Source of the DNA: Dolomedes plantarius | Lineage: Eukaryota > Arthropoda > Arachnida > Araneae > Dolomedidae | Length of the DNA: 64,000 nt | NCBI GenBank assembly: GCA_907164885.2 | Contig: OU015496.1 | Span: 139,361,034-139,425,033 of the forward strand | Reading direction: 5' to 3' | Program-made: the position numbers and the translations under genes | Shown: positions 43,643 to 55,655 of the stretch, in pieces | Numbering within the stretch: the first letter of the stretch is position 1 | How the letters are laid out: each line of letters opens with the position of its first letter | Notes under the pieces: model-generated | The model's database searches: none | What the model saw: only the letters and a program-made list of their open reading frames with translations | Told to the model about the DNA's origin: nothing

Positions 43643-44065
43643 TACCATGTTTTTATTAACTTGCTTTCTTGTTTGTGTGTTTGTCCAGTACAAATCTTAC
43701 AATCGATTTTTAACTAACTTCCCGAAAGCTAGACATTTGAGACTTTTAGGATAACTCAGAACCGATGACAACGCATTTTTTGATACTTTTAGCCATCTTT
43801 AAGCAGATTTTTACCATGTTTTTAATATTTTCAGTTAATTTTGTTTTGTAGACTGGTGCAGCCATCTGTCGGCCGGGACGGGAACGAAAAGTTAAACGCA
43901 AGTTAACTTCCAATTAACCTAATTTTCTTTCAAGTTGATGGGATAATTCATCAAAAAAATTTTTTTAAAGTATTTATTAATACGTAGAATTGTCAAGTTT
44001 ATATGATTCAACAGAAAATTTAAAAACATGGTATATAAAAAGTTCTTTTTATCTTGTAATTATTT
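43643..44065 (+). repeat. Interspersed repeat R1, copy 3
   Basis: Same orientation as 3937-4368. ACCATGTTTTTATTAAC at the left and TTTAAAAACATGGTATA at the right form the subterminal inverted repeat. An extra TTTACCATGTTTTTAATATT lies inside (about 43810-43830), as if an end had been duplicated. Confidence 0.8.
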
Positions 44066-45089
44066 AAAAATAACTCTTGGTTAATACTACATTTGTATAG
44101 TTTGATTTTTGTCCTTATTATTCTTTTGATTGTCTGTTAATCAATCAAACGTTGGCATCGTCGTCTAGGGAAGCGGTGAGCTAGATTTAGCAAAGTGGTC
44201 CACCTTGTCATTGCCATACATATCGCAATCCTTTGCAGAGTGATACTTCGACCACTATATATAATGGATAGATTGCAGTTTGGCCCCTGGAAAGAGATTT
44301 CGCGTTGCTGATAGAAAGGGACGTCATGACTTTGATTGTAGCCGGATGATCAATAAAGATTAACAAATTAAATTATTAAGATCCTGAAGAATTTAATTTA
44401 TAATAATTTTTTTCTGCCTTGAGTTATCTCTAACAGTGACATACACACACTCTTGTGGGCGTAATTCGAGTACTTTCTTTTTCTCTTGTTTAATGTTCCT
44501 TTTGCTAACCTTTTCATTGCTGAGAACTCTTTTATTAACAGCAAATAATACGTTAACTGAGGAATGATATAATTTTGATTATTAAAGCATAATTTAAAAA
44601 AGAGATCATGGACATTTATTCCAATAAATTATTTATCACCCTTTTTTCCCCTTTACTTTTCACTTCTTTTTAGTTTTATGATTACTTGTCTGTATTAAGA
44701 GTAAAGGAATCCTTTAAAGTTTTGAATATATATTCCTATGTCATTTTCAAGTTATGGTACCAGTTAGAAAAAGAAGAAGGAACAATACTTTATACCGTAC
44801 AGTTTGTTTAACTCTTTCCATTTAATAAAGAACTCACAATTTGTTCGATTTAATGAATATGGAACCCCCGTTGTAAACGAATCCAAACTTCTTTTCGTTT
44901 GCAAATTACTCTGTTTTGCGGATAAAAAGCGTTATTAAAAATGCTTTGAATGGCATAGTTAAGCTTTTTGGAAGTAAACTTGGTCCCACAATAAACGAAC
45001 CCTTGAGGCTGTTGTGCACTAACCCTATTAGATTCGCTCATCTCAATTAACCTATTAACCACCTCAATTAACCTTTAACCTTACCGAAC
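44066..45089. other. Intergenic, no gene
   Basis: 44155-44330 is somewhat GC-richer (GTCGTCTAGGGAAGCGGTGA) and may be an old repeat; nothing else. Confidence 0.35.
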
Positions 45090-45758
45090 TTTTACACATT
45101 GGAGCATTTTTCGTTATTTTAAAAAATGCAGACAATATTTTAAAATTTAAATTATTCGGAGAAAAAAATTTGGTATAGTGTATTTTAAAAACTCATAAAT
45201 TCTTTGGCCCTCGAAATTTATCAAATGAATCATGTTTCAAGGTGCAGAGCCAGATAATGGTCGAATGGTTAGGGCGCTGACATTCTGTTCAGGTCCTGTG
45301 GGTGCGAGTCCCACTTGTTGGCATGGATGTTTTATAACCGTTCGAAATCGGCTTTAAACTGTATGCCCCGGTCTAATTAACCTATGGAGTAAATGTGTCC
45401 AAGGATTGCCGACTTGTATTTAAAGATTTTTTAAAGAAAAATTGTACTCCGTAATAGAGAAAGAAATTTTACATATTGGAGCATTTTTCGTTTTTTAAAA
45501 AAAATGCCGACAATATTTTAAAATTTGAATTATTCTCTAAAAAAATCTGGTATAGTGTATTTTAAAAGATCATAAAGTCTTTGGTGGACGAAATTTATAA
45601 AATGAATCCTGTTGCAAGGTGCAGAGCCAGGTGATAGTCGAATGGCTAGGGAGCTGACATTCGGTTCAGATCCTGTGGATTTGAGCCCCACTGTTGGCAT
45701 GGATGTTTTGTAGTCGTTTGAAATCGGCTCTAAACGGTAGGTCCCGGTCTAATTAGCC
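45090..45758. repeat. Tandem duplication, 377-bp period, 1.8 units
   Basis: TTTTACA(C/T)ATTGGAGCATT begins both units (45090 and 45467). Similarity continues through ACAATATTTTAAAATTT, GGTATAGTGTATTTTAAAA and the embedded SINE C to CGGTCTAATTA. The units have diverged, so it is not recent. Confidence 0.85.
45249..45383 (+). repeat. SINE family C, copy in unit 1
   Basis: TGGTCGAATGGTTAGGGCGC (box-A-like), GGGTGCGAGTCCCAC (box-B-like), then TTGGCATGGATGTTTTATAA and CGTTCGAAATCGGC. Confidence 0.65.
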
Positions 45759-45770
45759 CTCATGTAACAA
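45620..45770 (+). repeat. SINE family C, copy in unit 2
   Basis: TAGTCGAATGGCTAGGGAGC, GGATTTGAGCCCCAC, TTGGCATGGATGTTTTGTAG, CGTTTGAAATCGGC and CTAATTAGCCCTCATGTAAC. Confidence 0.65.
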
Positions 45771-47079
45771 AAAGTTGATCGTAGCTCTCCAAACCAGACA
45801 AAACCAAGCAAAGTGCAAAAATGTTCAGGCTATCTGAAAATACCATTTTTATTAGATTATAAGTATTTTATGTAGCTGTCAATAGTAGACAAATTTTCTC
45901 CATGCGTTAACATTTAGGTGAATGGAATAGGATTAGGACACAGTAGCCTTAATACTGCTTCAAGTTTTCAAGACTTCGTAATTGCATTTTCACTGATAAT
46001 CCTTTAGTGCATAAAATGTAAAATGCATGACATTTATTTACTTGTTGTTGAACTGAATGCTATTTTGAATAAAATAACGGCAAAGTTGCCTGAAACATAT
46101 AGAAAGTTCAGGAATATATCGTTATAATGGAAACGTTATAATTAGGCCAAGATAAAAGCGGTTATCTTTTGCTAAACGTGTGAGATATCATCTAAATTTT
46201 TGGAAAAGACGTGAAATTTGTTAGTGTAATAGTTCAATTTACAACTGTGTTAGTAAACATATAATTAAATAAGTCCTCCATATTAGCAGGAATCAAAGGT
46301 GCAAACCCCTCCTTCCTGAAGAGAAAAATAGCCCCTTTCTAGAAGGATTATTTCTAGTCCCTCGATTCTTAATAGTATTGGCCGTGTGTAACTCCCAAAA
46401 AAGTAAAATAATACATCGCATTATAACAGTACGTTTGATAATTATAAAGCTGGTGCATCAAAAATGTAGAAAAAACACATACTCCCGCATACATAGGGAA
46501 AGAGAATTACTACATTACAATGTGTTGCAATAGATAAACTGTTTAAAGATAGCAGCATTATTTCATGTCCTTTAAATCTGCTGGGCTACAAAATCTCTCT
46601 CCAAATAGCCTTCATTGTCGATACGTATTCTAACCATTAATTAAAAAAAAGCTGCACTTTTAAATTTTCATAGAAGCTTTGCTGTAGGAAGTCTATCTAA
46701 CGATCGCCTTTTGAAAAATTTTTGGAATTTCTTTACTTTCTTTTATTTCCTATTTGCTGTTTCAGATGTCCTATGATTGAAGCTGATACTATTACCATGC
46801 AGTTTAAAAGATGAAACAAAAATGCAGGAACTTAGACGTTATCCATACGTATAGCTAAAATACGGGGAAGGAAGCTTGCTAGTACCGTGACGATGAGCAT
46901 GGCAAACCCCACCCCTTCTCCTCCATCCAGAAAAAAAATGCTTGGTCCACCGTTCTCTAATGCACTATGCTCAGTTTTTTCAAAACCTTTTTATTTCTTT
47001 TACAGCGTCTTTCGTCTGCAGTTATTCACTGTAATGCAGTAAGGCACAAACTCAGTACTCACAGAAATATTTAAATATA
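45771..47079. other. Intergenic, no gene
   Basis: No repeat or coding signal recognised. Confidence 0.4.
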
Positions 47080-47118
47080 TATCTATATCTATCTATCTTT
47101 TCTCTCTCTCTCTCTCTC

Positions 47119-47185
<67 letters not shown>
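47080..47185. repeat. (TC)n(TA)n(TG)n compound microsatellite
   Basis: TCTATCTA, TCTCTC, TATATA (about 47124-47158) then TGTGTG (to about 47185). Confidence 0.9.
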
Positions 47186-47189
<4 letters not shown>

Positions 47190-47479
47190 TTGTTTGTTTG
47201 ATTTAATGTGTCTGGGGATTACGTCAAGGGTATCTATACGCATATAAATATTTCATATTTAAAGAGCTTGATCTGCAACACAACGCATGGGCTCGGGAAA
47301 ATCATATTTCTTTAGAGGGCATCCTGCATTCAACCTACTTCGGATTCAAGAGACGCACTACTGTTGTCGATCTGTATAACCGCGATTTCAGATAAAAAGT
47401 GGACATCCGAAAGCAAAAAACAAAATCCGGTCGAGCCGGACCTATCGTATTCTTATTTTTCTCCTTTTTTTCCCTTTTA

Positions 47480-47870
47480 GTGTCGTCTGTGTTCTTCCGG
47501 GGAGCAGCAGCTCTCAGAGGCCAAAAGGGTGGCGGTGAGGGGGGGGGGGGAATAACTTTGCGTGGGGGATAGACAGGAAAACGACCAGAACACGGTGTTG
47601 GTCGGATGCGGAGCCGAATTTCTGCGGCTCATCCAATCAGAGCAGTCGTCGCGACGTGACAGCTGGGGATTTAGAGACGCTGGCCATTCCCTGCCATTGG
47701 CCAAATTCGAGCTGATGGCGGGATTTAGACGCGCGATGCCCCTGTCCCCTCTTCCCCCCCCTTCCGTCCACTTTGCTCTGGTCAGAGGTGGAGGAGGATG
47801 CAGAGGCATTGGATCGACTGGACGCAAGTCCACGGTCAGGAGAATCCTTGAGTGTGGGAAGTGACCTGGA
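47480..47870. promoter_or_regulatory. GC-rich patch with paired CCAAT boxes, possible promoter
   Basis: CpG-rich island in AT-rich DNA with a C/G-run at 47539-47550, CATCCAATCAGAGC (CCAAT box, about 47630) and CCATTGGCCAAATT (inverted CCAAT, about 47694) some 60 bp apart, and GTCGCGACGTGACAG between. NF-Y pairs at this spacing are common in TATA-less promoters. Both strands have open frames (100 codons + from 47562; 118 - from 47833) with no known motif. Direction and downstream gene unknown. Confidence 0.4.
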
Positions 47871-49701
47871 AAAAGTAGATAAATGTGACAAAAAATCTCG
47901 ATATTTTGCAGTCTAAATTAGCATTGCAAAAAGAATGGGAAATGGGCTTTTATTTTTAAATGATATTCATGATATTCCTAAAGGGGATTTATTTAAGGTT
48001 GAATAAGCTGGTCAAGTGTTTTTTTCCCTCTTAACATGTTGTTAAACTAGCTGTAACTAGCATAGCCTTCAAACTATGCTTGAAGAGGAGAGCAATTTTA
48101 AATAGGGTTTTAATTTGTATCAGTATCACATTCGCTGAATAAAGTCTAATTAATATCCAAAACAAAACCCAACTACTTAATAGTGTATTACTCACAGACC
48201 CATACGTATTAAAGACTTTTGAGACCATTGGTTGGCGCAGAAAAGGGTCTACAGAAAATCACTAGTCTACTGCCGTAGTGCTACTAGTCCAAAAGATTCG
48301 TATTATACGTAATGAACACATGTCCTCTAATTAGTGCTTTTACTTCACATTAACACATGTATGAATAATTGAGGGACATGTGTAACTGAGAGATATTTTC
48401 AATTAAAAATCCCTTTTAACTGCTTCAAGGAGAGACACCCATTGAATGAAACTTTAAATTAATACTACGTATATTGTGGGAACTGCGGAAAGTATTTATT
48501 AAAAGAAATGCGTACTGAAGAAATTGGTAACAAGAAACAGAACAACAGAAAATACTTTAACAGGTAAATTTGTAACAGATAATACCTGAAATTACCATTT
48601 ATACAATACCAAACGCATCAAATCAATTAAGATGGGTGTTGAAGGTCGGCGAAAAATGCTGCATTTTACTGGGTGCATCGAAATTGTACTCTGCGATATT
48701 GCCCAACCTATCTGAGGATACAGAACGTTTGAAGTACTGTGACATGAAACAATGCAACACTATAGCGTTGTCTTAAATATTCCGTCACATGAAACCAATT
48801 AGACAGGGTCCTCTATACTTTCGTAGCTGAATGATTGATGGGTTTGTCCAATGAATCTACAAAACAACAGAATTAAGGCAGATGGGTGAACCAATCCCCA
48901 TACAGAGATATTAGTTGTGTATGGACGCCTCATCCAGACAGAAATCTATTGAAAGTCAACATTTGTTATTCGGATGGAAAAAGGGGCTGCCTTATTCATA
49001 TTATATAGTGGAACACGACTTGACATAATTTTACTCCAATAAAAAATAGAAGTTCCTGGGTGCTGTGTAGCAGTAAATTGTACAGTGGCTAGTACGTTTA
49101 GTACATTTTAAAAACGACACCATAATGTGGGGGTAAATAACATAAGTGGTTAGATTTAATATAATAGCACCATTATGTAGGTGTAAACGTGCTTAGTACA
49201 TTGCTTAATAAATGCACCTTCTTAAAAGGTTGTTGTGACCGATTACGCAGGAATCACACTGGTTTGACACGATATCTTGATTTATTGAATAAAATACTCA
49301 TATAATTTACACCAATAGGATATCTAACTGAACATTACACTTTAACTTGACATTATCATAATTCATTTACTATAATTTGTTCATTATCCCTGATCAATAA
49401 TTAGCACTGACTCATATTTAACTCAAAATACATTCTTAATCAATAATTAGCACTAATTAAAATTCAAATCATAATGCATCCTTAATCAATAATTAGTATT
49501 AATTCATATTCAAATCACGATACGTTCTACTATAGAACCTAGTTTTACGACTTATCATATGACCCCTATAACTTCGGTCATGAAATTAATTTGCTATTGC
49601 GCTCTATGTTATCACGTGTATTAGATGTTATGCATATGAGAGGCAATGATTTCGGACATGAAAGGGAAAAAGATGTGGCTTCGCTGATGATCGTTGAATA
49701 G
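47871..49701. other. Intergenic, no gene
   Basis: AT-rich. ATAATAGCACCATTATGTAG near 49160 partly repeats 49110-49130; AATCAATAATTAGCACTAA recurs three times between 49390 and 49500. Nothing else. Confidence 0.4.
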
Positions 49702-49703
49702 TA

Positions 49704-50696
49704 CACTGCTGGCCACCCAAATTGCAACAACAAGAAAGACAAGAGATATCACAACAAAATTTATTTTGTAGATAACATGTTGACCAAGTATCAAATGATT
49801 AAATTTATAGACTTCTGTGAAGTGTGGTTCCTGCCAAAATCAGTAGCCAGAGTAGCCGCCATTGTTGGAGATCACCGCTGCCACACGCCTGGACATTGAT
49901 TCATAGAGACTTTGGATGAGTTCTTGGGGTACAGCAGACCAAGCAGCTTCCACACGTTGCCAAAGTTGATCTGCTGTGGCAGCTGGGGATGGAATCTGGG
50001 TCAATCGTAGAGCAACCATGGACCACATGTTTTCTATCGGCGAAAAATCCGGAGAGCGAGGCGGCCAGGAAAGCAATTCAATCTGGCGATTGACAAAGAA
50101 CCGTTGGACAATGCGTGCCCCGTGCGGTCGCGCATTATCCTGTTGAAACATGGCTCTGGGCAAGCCCTGAAGGTAAGGAAGGACAACTGGCTCCAACACC
50201 TCGGAGATGTAGCGCTGGCTGTTTAAAGTACCGGCAATGCGTACTAGAGGTGTGCGAGAGTGATATCCAATACCGCCCCATACCATAATACCCGGTGCAG
50301 GACCAGTGTGGCGGTGCATAACGCAGCTGTTCAGCATCCTCTCTTCACGGTGTCTCCGTCACGGTTTTCCTGAAAGATTATCCACAATCTCGGTAGGCCA
50401 CTATCCTTCTTCTGTCGAACTCGGATACTTGATAAAAAGATGATCGCTGTTTTCGACGAGGCATAATTGATCGTTTTTTTGAAAAAACCACAAGAAAAAC
50501 ACAATTGCCGAACTTGAAATCGTCGAAATCTCCAAGCCTTAAAAAGCGCTTTGAAGTGGCGCCACAGGCGCGCGTGATGTGCGTCTGCGCTGAAATTCTA
50601 ATCATTTGCATATCTCACCTCCGCTTATGCATGTTGTAAATTTCATGTTATTTGCATGTTTACTTCAGGGTGTTGCATTTACAGTGGCCAGCAGTG
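49704..50696 (-). mobile_element. Tc1-like element, internally deleted
   Basis: Termini CACTGCTGGCCA and TGGCCAGCAGTG, inverted, continuing to TTGCAACA / TGTTGCA. TA at 49702-49703 and 50697-50698. 993 bp, several hundred shorter than an autonomous Tc1 because the transposase middle is missing. Confidence 0.9.
49840..50468 (-). pseudogene. Tc1-like transposase with middle deleted
   Basis: N-terminal MPRRKQRSSFYQVSEFDRRR then RIVAYRDCG from about 50463, then a stop and the deletion. C-terminal part from 50337: GPAPGIMVWGGIGYHSRTPL, FQQDNARPHGARIV (second Asp), SPDFSPIENMW (Glu; 34 residues between, classic DD34E), ending NNGGYSGY at 49840. The first catalytic Asp and second HTH are lost. Confidence 0.9.
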
Positions 50697-52189
50697 TACT
50701 TGGTTGTCGACATAAGTCACGGGATGCTGGATCCCTCGTTAATTGTAGATCTGGGCATTTAGACACTGGATGCGAAGCTTTCTCATTCAATTGTTGTCAC
50801 GATCACTCTCAATAGAGCACAGGGCTCCTTGGTCAGCGGTCTTAGGATTTCTTGGTCGGCAGGCGTTATGGGTACTGGAAACTGGATGCAAGGCTCGTCA
50901 TCTTCTGTCGTAATAGGCGTCGGGAAATTGGGGTACAGCTCATCGATTCAACTAGGTTTTATATCAAATAACGAGCATCAGTAGCGCTTCTGCTTAACCT
51001 CTTCTCTCTCTTCAAGTCAGTATTTTGCTGCTCCGTTAACTTATCATCATACTACATAGGGGCTCTTCTCTTGAGTCTACCCTGGTATCGCAAACTAGCT
51101 CGAGCATGCAGAATTGCGTGCTCTATTGCTTCTCATTGAGAATATCATAAAAACTCATTTCTCAACTGACTGTTTGAACTTAACTCTCAAATCATATTTT
51201 TCTCCTTACTACTTTGTTTCCATTCTTACTTTTTCAGCACACCTCTTCAAATCTCTCATTGGCTAAATTATCCCTATCTCATCTTAACTATTGGTTTGTG
51301 GTCGCCTCTATCCCTTCTCGCCAATTCACAGCGTGGGCATGACTTATAAGAAATCCCCTTCTTCCTTGATTTTTTCACACGCTTAGCTAACGTTCCTTTT
51401 ATGCATTGCACACTCTTTTATAAGCCCTCATAAATTCACTTTTGTCTTATCCTCCGTTGTGAAACCTTATTATTTACTTCACCGCTTTCTTTTGCTCTTC
51501 TTATCTTCACTTTTTATTTATATTCTTATTTTCTCCATGCCTGATCTTCTCCGTCTGCTGTAGTTTCAGATCATTGTCGAGTTTTCACGCACATCCTCTT
51601 TTTATTGCTAGTCTTTGTGTTCCTTTGCCATCTTTATTTCTTATCTTGTGCAATTACTTTAATTCGCCCTGTAACTCTCCAACTTTTTTGCACCTGGTAT
51701 CGACTTATTGTCATGTCCATATGGCATACTTCTGGACGTGATTTACAGAAAATATCCAGTTCTTGAATAAAAAATCTAGTCTTTGAAGTAAGAATGTTGC
51801 ACTGTGGGCCATTTTGAAATTCCGTAATCATATTTGACAATTCTTCTTCGAAAAGTTTCACTGATTGGGACTTGTAGCAGCAATGGTTACTAGCCAAAGG
51901 GACACTAACAGTTTAACACTTTGCTGGATCACAGCTGCATTTGAGGAATAGCGCTTATGCATTATTTTCATTTGAAAAAGGAACTTGTAGTTGACAATGG
52001 GCCATATGTTCATTAGGACCTCATTGTTAATCCCCGTATTGATAGGAACATTTACTTGGAATCAGATCATTAATTCACCTATTTCTAATGGCATGATCGG
52101 ATCATTTACCGGATATCATTCGGAATAAAGCCTGTTATATGATGTTTTGCGTAAAGAAAAATGAGGATATACATTACTTTCAAGCAAGT
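50697..52189. other. Intergenic, no gene
   Basis: T/C-rich on the + strand between 51170 and 51640. The 87-codon minus frame at 51634-51897 is unrecognised and unsupported. Confidence 0.4.
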
Positions 52190-52194
52190 TGGAC

Positions 52195-52330
52195 GATGGC
52201 CTAATGGCTAGAGCGATGGCATTCGATACCAGAGTATATGAGTCCTACTATTGGCACGGATGCTTGTAGTCGTTCGGAATTGGCTCTAAGCAGTAAATCC
52301 CGGTTAAATTATCCCTCGTGTAGCAAAAAA
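52195..52330 (+). repeat. SINE family C, fourth copy
   Basis: GATGGCCTAATGGCTAGAGC (box A), a degraded box B, TATTGGCACGGATGCTTGTA, CGTTCGGAATTGGC, TAAATCCCGGTTAAATTATC, as in the 45.2-45.8 kb copies. Confidence 0.6.
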
Positions 52331-54402
52331 TGACAGTAGTGCTCAACAAACCTTCCAAGCAAAATAGCTACATAACTTCTAACCACTCAAACAATGATAT
52401 ACATCACTAGCCAGTTTTGGACCTAGGTTCAACCCTTTCTATGGGTTCCTCGAAATGACCGAACAGAACACCAGAGAGTAAAGGAGTAAATATACGGAAT
52501 TATTCGAAATTTTTACTCGTGGCTGACAAGGTGCAGGTCAATCCAGTCCACTAGGGAAAGAACAAGCAAGTTGAGGAATCACCACTGTTTGAAGTCCTAA
52601 CTGCATCGGAGGTTCAATAATCCCTTTTTATGACCGATCTATACAGTGTTTGGAGAGAGCCTCCTGCTCTTCACTGGTACCCGGCCAAGCTTCCTGTCTA
52701 ACCTTGCTCTTTAGAGGTCCGAGATTAATACAGTCTGCCCTGGCTCGTCTGAGTGGTCGTACAAAAAGTATGCGCTTCGTGGACTCTGCAAAGGTTTTTC
52801 CCCCTTGTTCCTATACTGCTGCTCCTGAGAATCCTTCCCGCGTTGTGGACTGTTTAGGTATCCCCGTCCGCATGCTTGCAGAAGACCAGAATACCTCCCT
52901 CTTGCTAAGACGACAGAGCCTCATGGACCTGGTCTAGCATTTTCTAGTCCAGAGGGCTTAGAAACAATAAAAAGCAAGTTCCAAGAATTACGGTGTAAAA
53001 TTAGGTTGCTTATTGATGAAAAATAACACCTGAATAAAATGGGTCGGTTATGTAATGATATACACCTCTCGTGTACCCAGCTGTCATGGACGTAGTTTTT
53101 ACCCTAATTTCTTTCCGTTTCAGGTTGGATTGATAGCACCATGTCAGTCACAATTAAAAACTTAGAACAGTTCAAATTTTGGAATTATTTTACCTCCAGC
53201 GTACTTGTCGGTGATGCCATACTAATCAATAACAGGGGAAGATACCAAGGTCCATGGCTACTGTGTACGTTATTATTGCCTAAGGGACCTTTCTTATTAG
53301 GCTTGTGCCATGCAGTCTTTTCACCCGAGTGCTTTTAACTTTGCTTTTTCACGGAATCAAAATTCAAAGAGAATTAGAGAGATAAAGAGTTATTATTTAT
53401 ACTACTTCAGAGGTAAAAATTTCAATAATCTGATCTTTTAGAAAATGATATTTTAAATGAGTTTTGTTAAGTCCTAATCTATATTTATTAAAATTTTTAT
53501 TGAATCTCGAGGGACTACATTATTATTTTTTTCTCTCTCTGAGCAATTTCCTTTATGTTCACTTCCCATCCGCCATTCGCGACGAAACTTCTTTCGCAGC
53601 CTTGACCGGGTACTCAAGTCAAAGAAGCCTGGAAATATTAGTTAGAGTCTGACGCAGGACACGACCAAGTTATCAAAGAAATGAAAGTAGTTATCAAGAG
53701 TTTTTGCCCATTGTAGAAGTTGACATATTCAACTGAAAGAAGCTGACCAGTGGGTGGATAGGAAAATCTTTATAGAAGCATGTTATTCCACCGAAAACGA
53801 GATTGATTTCAGACGATTCAGGGCCTAGTGTCAAGAAGATAATTCTCAGGTAATGAATAGGGATGATAATTTTTGATTAGGTTTCATTTAGTGGTGTGTT
53901 TAGTCAGTGATTAGTAAATACGGGTAATTTACATTTGTTAATCTAATATAGTATTATCATTTCTTCTTTCAGTTGTACACTGAAGCAGAGACTAATAAAT
54001 CTTCAGATTGTTACTTGATCCATAGTTTGATTTCTAACCTGGTTCCAGTAATAAATAAATTTTAGAGAAACGTTTGTTTTTAACAAATAATTTCAGGGAA
54101 GGTTACTTTTTATCATTTTTTAAGTGTAACCTTTTCATTTAGTAGATATTTTCATTTTTTTTGTTATTTCAGCAGTTTGAAACAGGTAATTCGGCTTAAA
54201 AATCACGTATAGAGTGAAAATATTCATATTTTTGAGATACATGGGGTTAATGAATTTATTTATTTAAAATAACTCGAACGAAGGAAATCTACTGTCGCTG
54301 AGGTCGGAGACTTATTCATAGGGACTTTTCTGTACTATTCCTCAAGCACTAGTTTATGCATAAAAACAAAGCTCATAATTGTATAAACACTAAACGTATT
54401 AA

Positions 54403-54404
<2 letters not shown>
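52331..54404. other. Intergenic, no gene supported
   Basis: 52640-52940 is GC-richer with a 95-codon + frame (LLFRGPRLIQSALARLSGRT) I cannot assign; 53141-53338 is a 65-codon frame without motif. Neither has splice or homology support that I can see. Confidence 0.35.

Positions 54405-54465
<61 letters not shown>
54405..54465. repeat. (TA)n microsatellite
   Basis: About 60 bp of uninterrupted TA. Confidence 0.95.
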
Positions 54466-54467
<2 letters not shown>

Positions 54468-55655
54468 TTCAATAGTTAAAAATATTTCGACAAAAAATTC
54501 TAAAATATTTCATTCTTCTGTCTTCCAGGAACGAGATGAGACATCGGCGGAGTCCTCACTGTGTTTCCTCCAGAGGCTCAAAGATTCAATCACTGTTTTT
54601 CCATTCTCTCTCGAGTTGATAGAAAGGAAGAGGGAAAGAAAGAGAAAGAAAAAAGCCATTTTTGTCCTCTTTCTTTATCATATTTTCTTTTCTTTAGATG
54701 TCAGTCATTCTCAGAGCGAAAGCTTTCAAAACAAAATGTTTGGATATTTTTCAAAATGGCTGTTTCTACACTGTGATAGGGTATATTTTTAAGGCCGTAA
54801 ATATTGATTATTATTTCCTGTTCAATGAGCCCTGTGGAATCAATGCACACTTGCAGGCATTTATATATATATATATATCTGTTCTTACATGAATTACCGA
54901 TGTGTGTATATGTATATATACATATACATATAAATAGGTGCTTCATGTGGGAGCATGCATGATTCAAACAGGTTAAGAAAGGGAAAGAATGAATATGAAA
55001 ATGACTTGGAATCATGCTGTCTATATATATTATCAATTAATATATACTATAGGACATTAAATAATTACTTATAGAAATTGATCTACGTTAATTAGGATTA
55101 ACCAAACACAGCCCATATAGCCAGGACGTGACCGGTGTTCTTATAACCGGACATCATGACCTTATATTCCGATCTTTTCTCAGAGAGGAAGCCAGTTCAT
55201 TACATTTGTATACAAGCAAACAGCCATAACGGAGCGTGTAAAGGAACGAGTTGGATGCTCTCAAAAATCCTTGTATATACTATCTTCCAATTTATCAATA
55301 CCCAGAAATTTGCGGGAGGTTTGTAAAAGTACATCGAAATTCGAAATTTCAACTTAACATTATGTATAACTAAGGAATTATAACTGGGAAATAATTGTCT
55401 TTCTCTGGTATGTAAATTTTGTTTACGTAGGTTTATGACTGCTATATTCCCTGTTGATCTTAGTATCATGCGATTTGTCCGTTTACACAATGTGGGCTGT
55501 TGTCCTCGTAATTTGTTTTATGTAACCCGTCGAATACCGAACCCATCAATAACCATTAAGCATCATCCTACTAAAGCATCCCTCAGATTCATAAGCTGAA
55601 CTTTAAATGGACATGATGCATCCGAATTTTTCATCTTTTAAGTCACATTGTATTA
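54466..55655. other. Intergenic, no gene
   Basis: Short TA/CA runs near 54860-54940; frames unrecognised. Confidence 0.4.

Noticed and set aside
44861..45000. Possible pogo MITE (GGAACCCCCGTTGTAAACGA)
   Set aside because: One end resembles the 299-631 MITE but no inverted partner or TA pair could be placed.
52650..52937. 95-codon + frame in GC-richer DNA
   Set aside because: No recognised domain, and stops break the other frames; cannot be told from an old retroelement piece.
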